Positions 1-5,408 are shown, counted from the first letter of the stretch. The stretch: DNA of 7,600 nt from Oscillatoria sp. Prado101 (GCA_025454445.1 JALOOK010000217.1:1-7600); one strand, 5' to 3'. Made by a program: numbers and translations. Notes: generated by a model from the letters alone, not told the origin.

Positions 1-1
1 T

Positions 2-82
2 TCTGCGCAACAGCTTGTAGCGTTGCGACGCACCCTGCTGTCAGATCCCGCCCCTGCCGGTGAAGGTGGGGTCTTTGGCTAA
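2..82 (+). CDS. C-terminal end of an unidentified upstream protein (partial)
   Basis: Frame 2 is open from the window edge to a TAA at 80-82 and gives about 26 residues, including AQQLVALRRTLLSDPAP and ending GGVFG. The composition (Leu, Ala, Arg, Pro) looks like a real protein tail. The frame-1 reading is also open for about 20 codons but is rich in Cys and less protein-like. There is too little sequence to name a family. It would lie upstream of the repeat elements that precede cdd and is not obviously co-transcribed with it. Confidence 0.4.
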   Translation, partial: SAQQLVALRRTLLSDPAPAGEGGVFG

Positions 83-111
83 GACTTCTGCGATTGAATT
101 GGCGACATATT

Positions 112-250
112 TATAGCAGTGCGCAGTCAGTGCGCGGACATGCTTGATATGAATTCTAGGCGTAGGTACGGCTTCGCCCTAGCCTCAAGATATCTGGGAC
201 AGGCGCTCTGGCCTGTCCGTTGGTCCGCGCCCTAAGTGCCTACTGCTATA
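112..250. mobile_element. MITE-like element with 28-bp imperfect terminal inverted repeats
   Basis: The left end (112-139) begins TATAGCAGT and ends GCGCGGAC. The reverse complement of 223-250 has the same beginning and the same end, and the two arms match at 23 of 28 positions when read by eye. The ends carry TA on both sides, as expected for a transposon that duplicates a TA target (IS630/Tc1-mariner type). The 139-bp element has no coding capacity. Its interior contains an imperfect stem around 156-182 (CTAGGCG against CGCCCTAG) and a perfect 8-bp hairpin at 197-218 (GGACAGGC/GCCTGTCC). It is best read as a non-autonomous miniature transposon. The family name and the helper transposase are unknown from this window. 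Confidence 0.65.
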
Positions 251-252
251 CC

Positions 253-302
253 CTCGTTCCCAGCATGGCAGCTGGGAACGAGGCTCTGTCGGCTCCGCCG
301 AC
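253..302. repeat. Two adjacent hairpin repeats
   Basis: The first hairpin has a perfect 11-bp stem, CTCGTTCCCAG (253-263) pairing with CTGGGAACGAG (272-282) across an 8-base loop. The second, at 288-302, has a 6-bp stem GTCGGC/GCCGAC with loop TCC. The CTCGTTCCCAG stem is a type I recall as common between genes in filamentous cyanobacteria. Neither hairpin is followed by a T-run on the plus strand, so neither is a standard intrinsic terminator. They lie just outside the MITE-like element and upstream of the cdd promoter region. Confidence 0.6.
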
Positions 303-350
303 TTTCAAGGGAAAAGTATATTAAAAGCCTAACAGCTGCTCTGTTTCACG

Positions 351-379
351 ATTTAATTAAATTGGGATAATAATATAAT
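351..379 (+). promoter_or_regulatory. Candidate promoter of cdd
   Basis: A perfect -10 hexamer TATAAT lies at 374-379, about 44 bp before the cdd start, in an AT-rich stretch (350-380) that contrasts with the GC-rich hairpins upstream. At a 17-bp spacing the -35 position (351-356, ATTTAA) is poor, so the promoter is either weak or needs an activator. This is a motif match only. Confidence 0.4.
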
Positions 380-422
380 CTTGATGCCTCCGGACACGCT
401 CTGAAATTTTAGATGAAGTTCT

Positions 423-833
423 ATGAACAATTTAAGGATTTATGATAGTGATCGCTCGCGGCTGGTGGAGGCGGCGCGGCAGGCTGTGAGACAGGCTTAT
501 GCGCCCTATTCGCAGTTTCGTGCCGGTGCGGCTGTGCTGACGCAACGGGGGAATGTATTTGCCGGTTGCAATGTGGAGAATGCTTCTTACGGGCTGACGA
601 TTTGTGCGGAGCGGGTTGCTATCTGCTCTGCGGTTGCTGCTGAGGGTGAGGGAATGAAAATTAGGGCGATCGCAGTTGTGAGTGAGCGGGAGGTGCCTTG
701 TTCTCCTTGCGGTGCGTGCCGGCAGTTTATCTGGGAGTTTGGGGCGGAGGCGACTGTGATTTTTCAAGGGCGCGAGGGGGTAAAGGAAATGCCGGTTGCT
801 GAGTTGCTTCCTGAGGGGTTTCGGTTGGGTTAA
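423..833 (+). CDS. cdd: Cytidine deaminase, tetrameric zinc type
   Basis: This enzyme of pyrimidine salvage hydrolyses cytidine and deoxycytidine to uridine and deoxyuridine in the cytoplasm. The 136-residue length fits the small homotetrameric family. Residues 49-57 (GCNVENASY) form the substrate-binding loop, with Asn50 and Glu52 expected to hold the ribose. CAER at 61-64 supplies zinc ligand Cys61 and catalytic Glu63. PCGACRQ at 95-101 supplies ligands Cys96 and Cys99. All key residues are intact. The start is ATG at 423, which has no strong Shine-Dalgarno upstream. A perfect -10 hexamer lies at 374-379. The gene stands alone: repeats lie upstream, and a converging minus-strand gene lies beyond the G/C-run element downstream. 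Function is assigned with high certainty from the motifs. Confidence 0.96.
   Translation: MNNLRIYDSDRSRLVEAARQAVRQAYAPYSQFRAGAAVLTQRGNVFAGCNVENASYGLTICAERVAICSAVAAEGEGMKIRAIAVVSEREVPCSPCGACRQFIWEFGAEATVIFQGREGVKEMPVAELLPEGFRLG
666..673. repeat. HIP1 octamer GCGATCGC
   Basis: The octameric palindrome GCGATCGC lies inside cdd. HIP1 is greatly over-represented in many cyanobacterial genomes, so the match supports the taxonomic reading. I found only this one exact copy in the window, although near matches such as GCGATCGT occur around 3399. Confidence 0.7.
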
Positions 834-863
834 CTCAAGTTGCTACTTACAATTGAGTCAGAC

Positions 864-961
864 GAGATCCCCCCCTAGCCCCCCCTTAAAAAGGGGGGGG
901 ACATCAAGAATGCGCCCCCCTTTGTAGGGGCGGGCCCTTCCGCCCCGTTTGGGGGGATCTC
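864..961. repeat. Intergenic element with inverted ends and two G/C-run hairpins
   Basis: The outer ends are an 11-bp perfect inverted repeat, GAGATCCCCCC at 864-874 against GGGGGGATCTC at 951-961. Inside are two further stems. One is seven C then TT (879-887) pairing with AA and a G-run (891-899) over an AAA loop. The other is GGGGCGG (927-933) pairing with CCGCCCC (940-946). The element fills most of the 151-bp gap between the converging cdd and nuclease-like genes, so it could stop transcription from either side, but no T-run follows the stems. It resembles C-run/G-run intergenic repeats I recall from filamentous cyanobacteria. Confidence 0.6.
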
Positions 962-984
962 TTAAAGGGAACGCACCCTACTAT

Positions 985-1599
985 TTAGAGCAGTTTGGGG
1001 TCTTGATAAATCCAGTTAGCAATCATCTTCTGAGTGCCAGACGGCTTGACATTGGCGGCGATTGACCGGCGACTGCTTTCCTGACCAGAAAATGTCCAAT
1101 CATTCTTTGTGAGGTAAGCTCCAACAACTTTGACAAACCGGAAGGGCCTGGGCTGGATGCCCTGAGCCGCATCTGCAGGACGGTTGCTGTCAAAAATAAA
1201 CACTAGCAGCCAGATTTCTTCTGAGTTATAGCCCTGCCACGCAGTTTTATAGCGAGAGCCTTTGATGTGAATCCCCTCCTTAGCGTGTGGGGTGGCATTG
1301 TTGGGAAACATGCCTGCTGGGATTAAATCTGGATGTCCGTTCGGGTATTGGTTTTTGACAAGGCCGGGGCAGTATTTAGGGATGCTTGAAGCCATAAAGT
1401 CCCCAACTAAACTGCTAAAGTTTGCCGGCATCAGCATCGCTTCAAGTCTGTTTAGTTTTTTTGTATAGAGCTGTTGGTTGAGGAATCCGAGAAAGTCGAT
1501 AAATTCCTTCATTGCCAGCTGGTTCGGTTGTGCACTCGTAAGGCAGATTTGCATTAGGGTTAAATCCGTGAGGGTGAAGGGGGTAGGGTTGGCAGGCAA
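985..1599 (-). CDS. PD-(D/E)XK nuclease-like protein, atypical active site
   Basis: The reading frame gives 204 residues from a TTG. The best-supported feature is a nuclease-like core: HPDLIP (89-94, candidate Asp91), then about 20 residues later EGIHIKGSRY (108-117), then a hydrophobic strand WLLVFIFDS (130-138). This has the PD...(D/E)xK layout of restriction-endonuclease-like folds, with Lys113 in place. The residue two before that lysine, expected to be Glu or Asp, is His111 (codon CAC at 1267-1269). Glu108 might substitute, or activity may be lost. The start is uncertain. TTG at 1597-1599 follows GAGG by only 3 bases; ATGs lie at 1552-1554 (residue 16) and 1510-1512 (residue 30). An overlapping frame suggests an N-terminal frameshift. 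The gene converges on cdd and lies 207 bp downstream of the HAD gene. No methylase or other restriction partner is visible. Confidence 0.65.
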   Translation of the reverse strand: MPANPTPFTLTDLTLMQICLTSAQPNQLAMKEFIDFLGFLNQQLYTKKLNRLEAMLMPANFSSLVGDFMASSIPKYCPGLVKNQYPNGHPDLIPAGMFPNNATPHAKEGIHIKGSRYKTAWQGYNSEEIWLLVFIFDSNRPADAAQGIQPRPFRFVKVVGAYLTKNDWTFSGQESSRRSIAANVKPSGTQKMIANWIYQDPKLL

Positions 1600-1701
1600 G
1601 TGCCTCTAAGTTCTCAATCATTGCTCTGGGCAGATAAAATTTTTGCATCCCAAAAATTCATAAAGTTTAGCCATAGACTGCTCGCCGCAAGAGCAGCAGT
1701 A

Positions 1702-1769
1702 AGAAAATGGGTTTCTGTGGGTTATCAGACCTTAATTTTGTTGCTTCCATTCAAAGAAACCCGGTTTCT
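1702..1769. repeat. Two copies of a 15-bp palindromic repeat (AGAAA...GTTTCT)
   Basis: AGAAACCCGGTTTCT at 1755-1769 has 6-bp perfect arms. A variant, AGAAAATGGGTTTCT, lies at 1702-1716 with one arm mismatch and the same length. The sequence matches a palindrome I recall as frequent between genes of Oscillatoriales. The pair occupies the 207-bp spacer (1600-1806) between two minus-strand genes, which otherwise shows no convincing gene apart from a possible N-terminal extension of the nuclease-like protein (up to 1648). Confidence 0.55.
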
Positions 1770-1806
1770 GATATTACAAGACCGGCTAGCAAAGAGTTGG
1801 GAACAG

Positions 1807-2589
1807 TCAGGCGGCGGCAGCCTCTATAATAAACCTTGCCAACTCACAAAAACCGTCTGCCTCGGCACTGGCGGTGATGCAAACCGGCAGGTGCTGCAAC
1901 TGACCGGCATATTCCAGGACATTTGCCACCCCCACCGAAACCGGAAAGCAGCCGGCATCAAACAAACTCTGATCGTTTGGACTGTCGCCCACCGTCACAA
2001 CCTGCGCCGGCGCTATTGCGGGAAAATAATCCCGCAACACCCGCAGCACAGCGGCAGCTTTGTCCTGTCCCACCGGCTTGATGTGGCACTGTACGGAACT
2101 GTAGGTAAAACCCCAGCCTAGCTCATAGCACAAAAAATTCATTTTGTCAAGGTCTGCCTGCGTCAGACCGGCAACATCAAATGTCCAGTCAGTAATGCGA
2201 AAGCGATTGTCGCCTGACTCCTGAATTTGGGGAAACCTAGACTTGAGGAAGGCAAAAGCCTCAGCCAGATGCTGCCGGTGCTCGGCAGAGTCGGAAATGG
2301 GCGTGATTTGCACCGGCACATCCTGACCGGCTCTGTAGAACAGCCCACCATTTTCAGCAATCGCACCGGCAGCGGGCAAATAACTGACCAGCCCACTCAC
2401 CCACCCAGCGGAGCGACCAGTGACAATTAAAACTTGAATGCCGGCAGCAGCCATATCCTCTAGGGCTTGCAGCAAAGCCGGGGTAAATTTGCCCCGCCGC
2501 GTCAGGGTGCCATCCATATCCGTGGCCACCAGACGAATATTTCTCAACAAACCGACAGCACTAGCCTGAGATAAGGTTAAAAAAGGCAT
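1807..2589 (-). CDS. HAD-superfamily hydrolase, IIB (Cof-like) type phosphatase
   Basis: This is a predicted cytoplasmic magnesium-dependent phosphatase of 260 residues. All four HAD motifs are visible. Motif I is DMDGTLT (24-30), with Asp24 as nucleophile and Asp26 as acid/base. Motif II is the threonine of IVTGRS (55-60). Motif III is a lysine, Lys171 or Lys177, in IKPVGQDK. Motif IV is VGDSPNDQSLFD (200-211), with Asp202 and Asp206 for metal. ENGG at 79-82 and the large insert between motifs II and III (about 83-170) indicate a C2-type cap as in Cof, sucrose-phosphatase and mannosyl-3-phosphoglycerate phosphatase relatives. The substrate cannot be told, but sugar phosphates are usual for the group. 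The start is ATG at 2587-2589, with no clear Shine-Dalgarno. The gene is divergent from the 2630 gene across 40 bp. Confidence 0.88.
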   Translation of the reverse strand: MPFLTLSQASAVGLLRNIRLVATDMDGTLTRRGKFTPALLQALEDMAAAGIQVLIVTGRSAGWVSGLVSYLPAAGAIAENGGLFYRAGQDVPVQITPISDSAEHRQHLAEAFAFLKSRFPQIQESGDNRFRITDWTFDVAGLTQADLDKMNFLCYELGWGFTYSSVQCHIKPVGQDKAAAVLRVLRDYFPAIAPAQVVTVGDSPNDQSLFDAGCFPVSVGVANVLEYAGQLQHLPVCITASAEADGFCELARFIIEAAAA

Positions 2590-2629
2590 AAAGTAGGGGC
2601 TATCCTAGGAGCTGATTGCACGCTTATTT
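2590..2629. promoter_or_regulatory. 40-bp divergent intergenic gap
   Basis: Both the minus-strand HAD gene and the plus-strand 2630 gene start at the edges of this gap. It is too short for two complete non-overlapping promoters plus leaders, so the promoters must overlap each other or extend into the coding regions. It contains the 6-bp palindrome CCTAGG (2604-2609). GGAG near 2607-2610 is about 18-20 bases before the ATG at 2630, too far for a normal ribosome site. Confidence 0.3.
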
Positions 2630-4291
2630 ATGGCCAAACTCTCACCAGACAGGCAAAATCACCTATACATCCAAGAAGCGGCGCGGGCTGGCATTCACAA
2701 GCCGATTTTGGCAGCGCTGTACAAAGCCCACAGCCAGCCGTCCTTAGGGGACGGAGAAACGGGTTTGGGGATTTCTCCAGCGAATCGGATCAAGCTCGAG
2801 CAACTCAATACCTTGCCGGAACAAATCCACTGTGCTGCCAGTACCATCCGCAGTCTGAGTGAGAATCTGGCCAAAGAGGGGTGGGCGGCGTCTGACTTGT
2901 GGCACGCAGAAAAGGGTCACTACACCGACCGGTTCATCGAGACGGTTGCTGCCGGTTACGCGCCCGCCAGCAGCGACACGGCAGCCGCCCGCATAGAAGC
3001 CTGTGACAGCCAGCTGCTGCTGCAAGCTTACCTGGAAGACTGCAGCCGAGACTGTCAGGTCGCTGATTTCCCCCAAAATCTAGATTACCTGGAGGGGGCG
3101 CTGCTAACACTGGTGAGTGGAATTTCCCGCTACTATACCGGCTTGCCGTGGCAGCGGGACGCCCTGCGGTCAGCGGCCCGCATCTGGCACGGGCTGGACA
3201 GTGGGGACGAGTGGATGGCCAAGCTTGCAGATAAAGTGTCACCAGCGCAGGCACAAACCGAGGATGAGTCGTATTTAGACCGGCAGTTGCTGCAATTTAT
3301 TGAGCAAATTGCCCCCAAGTGGACGGGCTACCCGCACCAGGTGGAAGCGCTGCTGCGGCTGACTCAGCTGTGGCGTCAGCTGGATTCCAGGGAGTCAGCG
3401 ATCGTCTCGCTGAGAAAAAACACCTCTGCCGAAACTGGCCTGAAAATCCTCGACCCAGCCTTAATCGCCTTCGCGCTGCGCCTTCCGAGGTCGTACTCCG
3501 GCAAAGGCTACCAGCGTAACGCCCTCACAGAAGCGGTGCGGATTTGGCACGGGCTGGAAAACCGCACGGCGGCACTGGTGAGCTTGGGAGTCAGTGCCGA
3601 AACCCTGAAGGCGGGTAAAAGCGACCCAGCCGTTTTGACTTCTGCAGCGAGCGGCTTGGATCGGGAGCTGCTGGAATTTGTCAGGAGGATTCCTGCCGAG
3701 TATAAAGAACTCGACAGCCAGCGGCAAGCGTTGATCGGCCTCGCGCAACTGTGGCGGGAGTTGGAGACGTTTGAGCAAGCGGTGAGATCGCTGTTTGATG
3801 ACCTGAAGCTGATGAATCGGGCCAGAGCTGGGGATCCGGTTGCCCCGCCCAGGCCGGTGGCGCTCGTGCCGGCTCGTCCGGAACGGTGGACGCCGGAGAA
3901 TATCCAGATCCACGCCCCGATTCTTCCGGACGGCTATTTTACCTGGGCGCAGGTAACGGGCGGGGGGGCCTGGATGCCACCCGACCAAGCGACAGTGGAT
4001 GCGGCGATTCGGATCGCGGGAAGGCTCGAGCGGGCGCAAGAGCGCATTGGCCGGCCAATTCAGATCACCTGCTGGTACTCTCCTGCGGGTAGCAATGCCG
4101 GTGCCGGTGGCGGAACCGAACACAGCCTAGGCGACGCCATTGAATTTTACTGCGACGGGCTGACCGGCAATCAAATTTACTGGTTCTTAGACCCTTGGTG
4201 GCCAGGAGGGTTGGGCCGCTATACCAGCTTCCCGCACCTCTGCTACATCGACGATCGCAACTATCGCTGCCGGTGGGTGCGTGACAGATAG
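2630..4291 (+). CDS. Multidomain peptidase M15-like protein with four helical repeats
   Basis: The 553-residue protein has no signal peptide or membrane segment. Residues 1-112 form a helical domain (AARAGIHKPILAALYKAH, GETGLGISP, then Ala/Leu-rich helices) that recalls a lysozyme-like fold, though no catalytic Glu is seen where one would be expected. Residues about 144-395 hold four related repeats. Each has an aromatic residue, then Gln six residues later, then Trp eleven residues after that (Trp186, 248, 306 and 375), alternating IWHGL and LWR(Q/E)L. A Pro-rich linker (403-418) leads to a C-terminal domain (about 420-553) like Peptidase_M15 D,D-carboxypeptidases: TEHSLGDAIEF (496-506), then GGLGRY, then YIDDRNYRCRW. 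The first motif has His498 but Glu505 where Asp is usual. The second has Tyr539 where the family's metal-binding His is expected. Binding to peptidoglycan, with weak or lost hydrolysis, is inferred. It lies 101 bp upstream of a membrane coiled-coil gene on the same strand. Confidence 0.88.
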   Translation: MAKLSPDRQNHLYIQEAARAGIHKPILAALYKAHSQPSLGDGETGLGISPANRIKLEQLNTLPEQIHCAASTIRSLSENLAKEGWAASDLWHAEKGHYTDRFIETVAAGYAPASSDTAAARIEACDSQLLLQAYLEDCSRDCQVADFPQNLDYLEGALLTLVSGISRYYTGLPWQRDALRSAARIWHGLDSGDEWMAKLADKVSPAQAQTEDESYLDRQLLQFIEQIAPKWTGYPHQVEALLRLTQLWRQLDSRESAIVSLRKNTSAETGLKILDPALIAFALRLPRSYSGKGYQRNALTEAVRIWHGLENRTAALVSLGVSAETLKAGKSDPAVLTSAASGLDRELLEFVRRIPAEYKELDSQRQALIGLAQLWRELETFEQAVRSLFDDLKLMNRARAGDPVAPPRPVALVPARPERWTPENIQIHAPILPDGYFTWAQVTGGGAWMPPDQATVDAAIRIAGRLERAQERIGRPIQITCWYSPAGSNAGAGGGTEHSLGDAIEFYCDGLTGNQIYWFLDPWWPGGLGRYTSFPHLCYIDDRNYRCRWVRDR

Positions 4292-4392
4292 ACCTAAGGA
4301 AAAAAACTGTTGTGATCAATTTGCCCGCTCCACTGCCTTCTTAAGACCCATCCCAGATACAAATAAACCTTAAATTCCAGCCGCAAACGCCT

Positions 4393-4869
4393 ATGTCAGC
4401 CCGTATCATCCTCGTAGATCCCTTATTAGCTGCCAAAGCCCCCGCTGCCAAGCCCAAAGAAAACAGCGCCCCTGCCGATCAAACCTGGATGGCAGCCTCG
4501 GGAGGGCTGCTGTTCTTGCTGCTGCTTGTAGGGGTGGTTGCCAAGCTGCAATTAGACAAGCTGGCCAAGAAGCTGAAGATGGAGGAGTTTAAAAATCGAG
4601 AGCTCCAAAAAAAATACAAGCTGGCTGTTGACACGATTACCAAAATGGAAAAGAATCCAGACCTCGTTCACTCGCGAGAGTTTAACCTGGATTATCTGAG
4701 AATGCGGATGGCAGATGAAACCTTCCACTTTGCCATTGTCAATCAAATTAAAGTCAAGGTCAAAGATAAAATTTCTCTGGCTCTGCGCCCGACGAATGAA
4801 ACGCGAGGGGTGGGGCGTCAAGTCGAGGAACGCTTTGATGTGGAATATGAAACCGGCGAAGGGGCGTAG
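4393..4869 (+). CDS. Membrane-anchored coiled-coil protein, N-terminal half (ends at an in-frame TAG)
   Basis: I do not recognise a named family. The 158-residue product starts MSARIILVDPLL and has an Ala/Pro/Lys-rich stretch (11-30). One hydrophobic segment (about 33-50, including GGLLFLLLLVGVVAKL) should span a membrane. A charged Lys/Leu/Glu-rich segment (about 51-88) is probably a coiled coil. A folded-looking region (94-155) includes FNLDYLRMRMADE and a basic strand IKVKVKDKISLALRP. It stops at TAG (4867-4869), but the frame stays open through to 5340, so this is probably the first half of a roughly 315-residue protein. The start is ATG at 4393, with no clear Shine-Dalgarno. It follows the M15-like gene by 101 bp without an evident terminator, so co-transcription is plausible. 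Confidence 0.75.
   Translation: MSARIILVDPLLAAKAPAAKPKENSAPADQTWMAASGGLLFLLLLVGVVAKLQLDKLAKKLKMEEFKNRELQKKYKLAVDTITKMEKNPDLVHSREFNLDYLRMRMADETFHFAIVNQIKVKVKDKISLALRPTNETRGVGRQVEERFDVEYETGEGA
4867..4869 (+). other. In-frame TAG interrupting the 4393-5340 reading frame
   Basis: GCG TAG TCA ACC AAG GGG GTG CTG is read in the same frame as both flanking coding stretches. Removing this one codon would join them into a continuous frame from 4393 to the TGA at 5338-5340. One base change from a sense codon such as CAG, AAG or GAG would explain it. Sequencing error, a true nonsense mutation, reinitiation at the GTG and readthrough cannot be told apart here. Confidence 0.85.
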
Positions 4870-4881
4870 TCAACCAAGGGG

Positions 4882-5340
4882 GTGCTGTTCCGCATTGAAG
4901 TCAAATTAACGAAATTGCCGACTCAGCCAACCTCGGTGACGATCGGTCAAATCATTGACTGCATTGAAACCTATCTGAGCACCGCACAGGACGATCACAG
5001 CTGGCAGCCGACGATTCAAGGTCGGGTGGCGTACATACACTGGGATCAAAAAGCCAAGCCCACACCGATGCTGGTGCTGGAGCAATCGAATGAAGGCGTT
5101 AACGTTACCTTTGCTACCAAACGGCCCGGGAGAGCGGCATCGAATACTGAGCAAGGCGATTTGGCAGAGGAGCATGCTCCGCCCCAGACTGCGAAGAGTT
5201 CCTCTCCAGCTGACGGACGGGATTCCAAAACAAGCGGGCGCACCGGCAAAACAGGCGGCAGCGACGCCAAAACTGGGCGCACTGGCAAAACTAGCGGCAG
5301 CGACAAAACCGGGCGCACCGGCAAAACTAGCGGGCGCTGA
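4882..5340 (+). CDS. C-terminal half of the TAG-interrupted protein, with a GRTGKT repeat tail
   Basis: The stretch begins four codons after the TAG, at a possible GTG start. Its only purine-rich site, AAGGGG, lies directly against the GTG and leaves no normal spacing, so independent initiation is doubtful. Residues 3-85 look like a compact alpha/beta domain: FRIEVKLTKLP, then IGQIIDCIETYL, WQPTIQGRVAYIHWD, and PMLVLEQSNEGVNVTFATKR. After about residue 85 the chain becomes low in complexity, rich in Ala, Ser, Thr, Lys and Gly. It ends in tandem GRTGKT(S/G)G units, likely disordered and basic. The strong protein-like character after the TAG shows that the stretch was under selection until recently. 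The family is unknown. The gene converges on devA across 68 bp with no clear terminator. Confidence 0.6.
   Translation: MLFRIEVKLTKLPTQPTSVTIGQIIDCIETYLSTAQDDHSWQPTIQGRVAYIHWDQKAKPTPMLVLEQSNEGVNVTFATKRPGRAASNTEQGDLAEEHAPPQTAKSSSPADGRDSKTSGRTGKTGGSDAKTGRTGKTSGSDKTGRTGKTSGR
5236..5340 (+). repeat. In-frame tandem repeats coding the GRTGKT tail
   Basis: Three units begin GGGCGCAC(C/T)GGCAAAAC. They lie at 5236-5274 (39 bp), 5275-5310 (36 bp) and 5311-5340 (30 bp, including the stop). They encode GRTGKTGGSDAKT, GRTGKTSGSDKT and GRTGKTSGR. All differences between units keep the reading frame. A shorter degenerate unit (DSKTSGR) seems to precede them. This is the pattern expected of a short coding minisatellite that varies in copy number. 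Confidence 0.8.
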
Positions 5341-5408
5341 CCGTTTTAAAAGCCAAATTTAAAATTGAAAAAAGAAGGGGAAAATCTGGGAAAGAAAATT
5401 TTGAAGTG

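Noticed and set aside
893..961. Intrinsic terminator of cdd
   Set aside because: The stems are strong but no run of T follows them on either strand, so only a repeat element with possible terminator effect is claimed.
1600..2121. Plus-strand open frame of 173 codons
   Set aside because: It overlaps the well-supported HAD gene on the other strand for more than half its length, shows no family motif, and its upstream part covers the palindromic repeats.
3461..4123. Minus-strand open frame of 220 codons
   Set aside because: It is antisense to the repeat and M15-like region, is rich in Arg and Pro as expected of an antisense shadow in GC-rich coding DNA, and has no recognisable domain.
5046..5324. 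Minus-strand frame with a Pro/Val/Leu repeat protein
   Set aside because: Its repeats are simply the antisense reading of the GRTGKT coding repeats on the plus strand, whose frame keeps a folded-looking domain upstream.
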